DNA of 6,702 bases from UBA1413 sp964472165 (GTDB taxonomy: Bacteria; Bacteroidota; Bacteroidia; Bacteroidales; Prolixibacteraceae). Positions within the stretch are counted from its first letter, which is position 1. Every line of letters begins with the position of its first letter. The notes beneath the pieces are model-generated. The model did no database searches. It was not told the DNA's origin and saw only the letters and a list, made by a program, of their open reading frames with translations. The stretch is from contig CAYYJE010000142.1 of the NCBI GenBank assembly GCA_964472165.1, positions 1 through 6,702 of the forward strand, written 5' to 3'. Both the position numbers and the translations under genes were made by a program. Of this stretch, positions 4,705 to 6,702 are shown piece after piece.

Positions 4705-6702
4705 CTACAACTGTTTAAAGAATTCAATGAGCTGTGAAAACTTTCCGGACAGGATAGGGAAAATGATTACAGCCAATATAAAGAGGATTCCGTAAAGGAT
4801 ATAAACCTGTAATTTCCCGTTCTGGAGGAAAAGGAAGCGACCCATAAACCACTGCAATGCCCCGATGGGTTTGTCGATAAGCCACTTTTCCACTTTGTCA
4901 TACGCATGTGATTCATAATGTCCGCCGGAAGGAAAGATCTCTTTAATTGTGGTTTCTTTTTTGGAAAACAGAAGGATAGACCTGAAAAGTTTGGTATAGC
5001 TTCTCACGAATGATCCTGCGGTATACTGAAGCCTGGGGGTTGGAGCTACATAGCCGCAACTCCAGGTGGGTGAAGTCCGGGATTTGGTTTTTCCGGTGAC
5101 CCAAGCCCTCACTCCCCAGATAAGGAGGGTGATTCCGATCAGTCCCCAAGCTGACCATGCTACCGGATTCATGATGCCGGAGACACCGTTGAAAACCGGA
5201 AAAGCTTCCTGAAGCGGCATTTTCGTCAACAGAGCCACCGGATTTGACAGATAGTGAAGGAAGAAGCCGGGGAAAACCCCGATCATCACAATCAGCAATG
5301 CAATAATATATAAAGGGACAAGCTGAAATTTGGAAACTTCACTGACAGAAATGTGAGTCGTTTGCCGGGGATTTCCCAGAAAAATGATTCCAAAAGCCTT
5401 GGTAAAACAGAGAAGTGCAAAACCACCGATCAGCACAAGGGCAAGTATTGAAAAAACTATGGCTACCAGAACAACCAGGGAGGCATTTTCCAGCCAATTG
5501 TAAAGTCCTGCATAAATCAGGAATTCGGAAATAAACCCGTTAAAGGGAGGAATACCACAAATGGCAATGGCAGCAACAAGGAACAGGATGGCGGTATGAG
5601 GCATTTTTTTCATCACTCCGCCAAGATGCTCAATATGAAGTGTATGGGTTTTTTGGTACACATTTCCGGAGGTATAAAAAAGAAGCGATTTAAAAAGTGC
5701 GTGGTTCAAAACATGGAGCAGGGCACCTGCAAAACCCAGAGATGCCATCAGGTGATTCCCGTTGCCCAACCCGATGCAGCCAATACCTATCCCCATGCCG
5801 ATAATGCCGATGTTTTCAATACTATGGTAAGCCAGCAACTTTTTCAGGTTATGCTGCACAATGGCGAGCATCACGCCATAAATTCCTGAAACCAGCGAAA
5901 CTGCAAGCAACAGATAGCCCGCCGCAGTATAGTCCACGGGCAAAAGCAATAACATTCTCAAAATGCCAAAGATCCCGATTTTGATGATCACCCCCGACAT
6001 GATGCCGGAAATATGAGCGGGTGCCGCAGGATGCGCATAAGGGAGCCAAGTATGAAACGGGACGAAACCTGCCTTAATTGCAAATCCCGTGATGAAACAG
6101 AGCAAGAGCATCAAGGAAGCGGCACCGGAACCCGCAGAGGCCACCTCCTTCAGTGCAAGAAAATCATAACTGCCGGTCAGGATTGCTGAATAAATAAATC
6201 CGGTCATCAGCAGCAGCAGGGAAATGTGCGATTGAATAAAAAAGTTAATCCCTGCTTTCACTGTGGCCCACTTTTCATGTTCAAAAATCACGGTCACAAA
6301 AGCTGCCAGCGTCATTAACTCCCAGGCTACCAGAAACAGGAGGCTGTTCTGGATTACGCAAAGTGCCAGAAGAGAAGCATGGAGCAATAAAAAGGAGGAG
6401 AAGTGAAGATGCAGTCCGGTTTTGGATACTTGATAGCTGTTTAAATAAAAAAGTCCGTAAAAGGCTCCGGTTATAAAAACAAAATTTATAATCAGCATAA
6501 ACCATCCGGAAAGAGCATCCACCCGGAGAGGGATTTTTCCTGAAACCGGGTTGCCTTCCAGAATCAACTCAAAGGTTTCACCGGTTAAGGCATTGAAAGC
6601 CAATGGACCGGTTATTGCTGCCAGCAACAGGACAATCCCGAAAAAAAAATATTTCTGCCCTTGTCCCTTGAAAAAGGGCATCCCTGTCATCCCAGCAATG
6701 AG
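4705..6702 (-). CDS. HyfB/NuoL-like proton-translocating antiporter subunit; 5' end probably just outside window
   Basis: At least 665 residues are present, about the size of E. coli HyfB. Counting from the ATG at 6690, the antiporter-type core shows the helix-5 glutamate (E124, AWELMTL), the helix-7 lysine with the motif IKAGFVPFHTWLPYAHPAAP (205-224), K283/K284 in LKKLLAYHSIE, and H330 and K334 in NHALFKSLLF. These are the proton-path residues of NuoL/M/N and Mrp-type proteins. The C-terminal region is HyfB-specific: PTWSCGYVAPTPRLQYTA (541-558) and LQNGKLQVYILYGILF, followed by a final helix. It should sit far out in the membrane arm and translocate protons or sodium. The frame is open to the window edge, with LIAG before the ATG, and the N-terminal helix of the family looks shortened if translation begins at 6690. 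The true start is therefore probably a few residues beyond the edge. No promoter is visible. Confidence 0.93.
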   Translation of the reverse strand, partial: LIAGMTGMPFFKGQGQKYFFFGIVLLLAAITGPLAFNALTGETFELILEGNPVSGKIPLRVDALSGWFMLIINFVFITGAFYGLFYLNSYQVSKTGLHLHFSSFLLLHASLLALCVIQNSLLFLVAWELMTLAAFVTVIFEHEKWATVKAGINFFIQSHISLLLLMTGFIYSAILTGSYDFLALKEVASAGSGAASLMLLLCFITGFAIKAGFVPFHTWLPYAHPAAPAHISGIMSGVIIKIGIFGILRMLLLLPVDYTAAGYLLLAVSLVSGIYGVMLAIVQHNLKKLLAYHSIENIGIIGMGIGIGCIGLGNGNHLMASLGFAGALLHVLNHALFKSLLFYTSGNVYQKTHTLHIEHLGGVMKKMPHTAILFLVAAIAICGIPPFNGFISEFLIYAGLYNWLENASLVVLVAIVFSILALVLIGGFALLCFTKAFGIIFLGNPRQTTHISVSEVSKFQLVPLYIIALLIVMIGVFPGFFLHYLSNPVALLTKMPLQEAFPVFNGVSGIMNPVAWSAWGLIGITLLIWGVRAWVTGKTKSRTSPTWSCGYVAPTPRLQYTAGSFVRSYTKLFRSILLFSKKETTIKEIFPSGGHYESHAYDKVEKWLIDKPIGALQWFMGRFLFLQNGKLQVYILYGILFILAVIIFPILSGKFSQLIEFFKQL

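Overview
The window is one stretch of a minus-strand operon for a membrane-bound complex of the group 4 [NiFe] hydrogenase / respiratory complex I superfamily. In transcription order, right to left, it holds a HyfB-like antiporter subunit (5' end beyond the right edge), a HyfC/NuoH-like subunit, a HyfE/NuoK-like subunit, a HyfF/NuoN-like antiporter subunit broken by an assembly gap, a HyfG/HycE-like fused NuoC-NuoD large subunit, and the start of a ferredoxin-domain protein cut by the left edge. A separate HyfD is absent. No RNA gene, transposon, CRISPR array or plus-strand gene was found.

The large subunit keeps the hydrogenase fold but lacks all four cysteines that bind the Ni-Fe site: the first CxxC is A-G-D-T and the C-terminal one is S-F-H-N. 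The complex is therefore best read as an Ehr-type (energy-converting-hydrogenase-related) complex rather than a working hydrogenase. The ferredoxin domain keeps exactly the four cysteines for one [4Fe-4S] cluster and has lost exactly those of the other. Four membrane subunits with proton-channel residues sit beside this electron-transfer arm, so coupling of ferredoxin-level or similar electron transfer to ion translocation is the likely job. The electron donor and the acceptor cannot be read from the window.

Layout: the B/C, E/F and F/G junctions are tight (1, 14 and 4 bases with the starts preferred here). Only two gaps are longer, C/E (70 bases) and G/ferredoxin (132 bases). Both carry short-period tandem repeats: heptamers of ATCTTAA and ATCCGCA type in the first, and ATCTTAA-type heptamers in the opposite orientation plus a TTGAGG hexamer array in the second.

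Organism: Shine-Dalgarno sequences are mostly absent or weak, the DNA before two starts is AT-rich, GC is moderate, and short tandem repeats fill the intergenic gaps. This suggests an uncultured Bacteroidota-like bacterium, probably anaerobic and assembled from metagenomic or draft data, given a run of exactly 100 N. That assignment is an inference of modest confidence.
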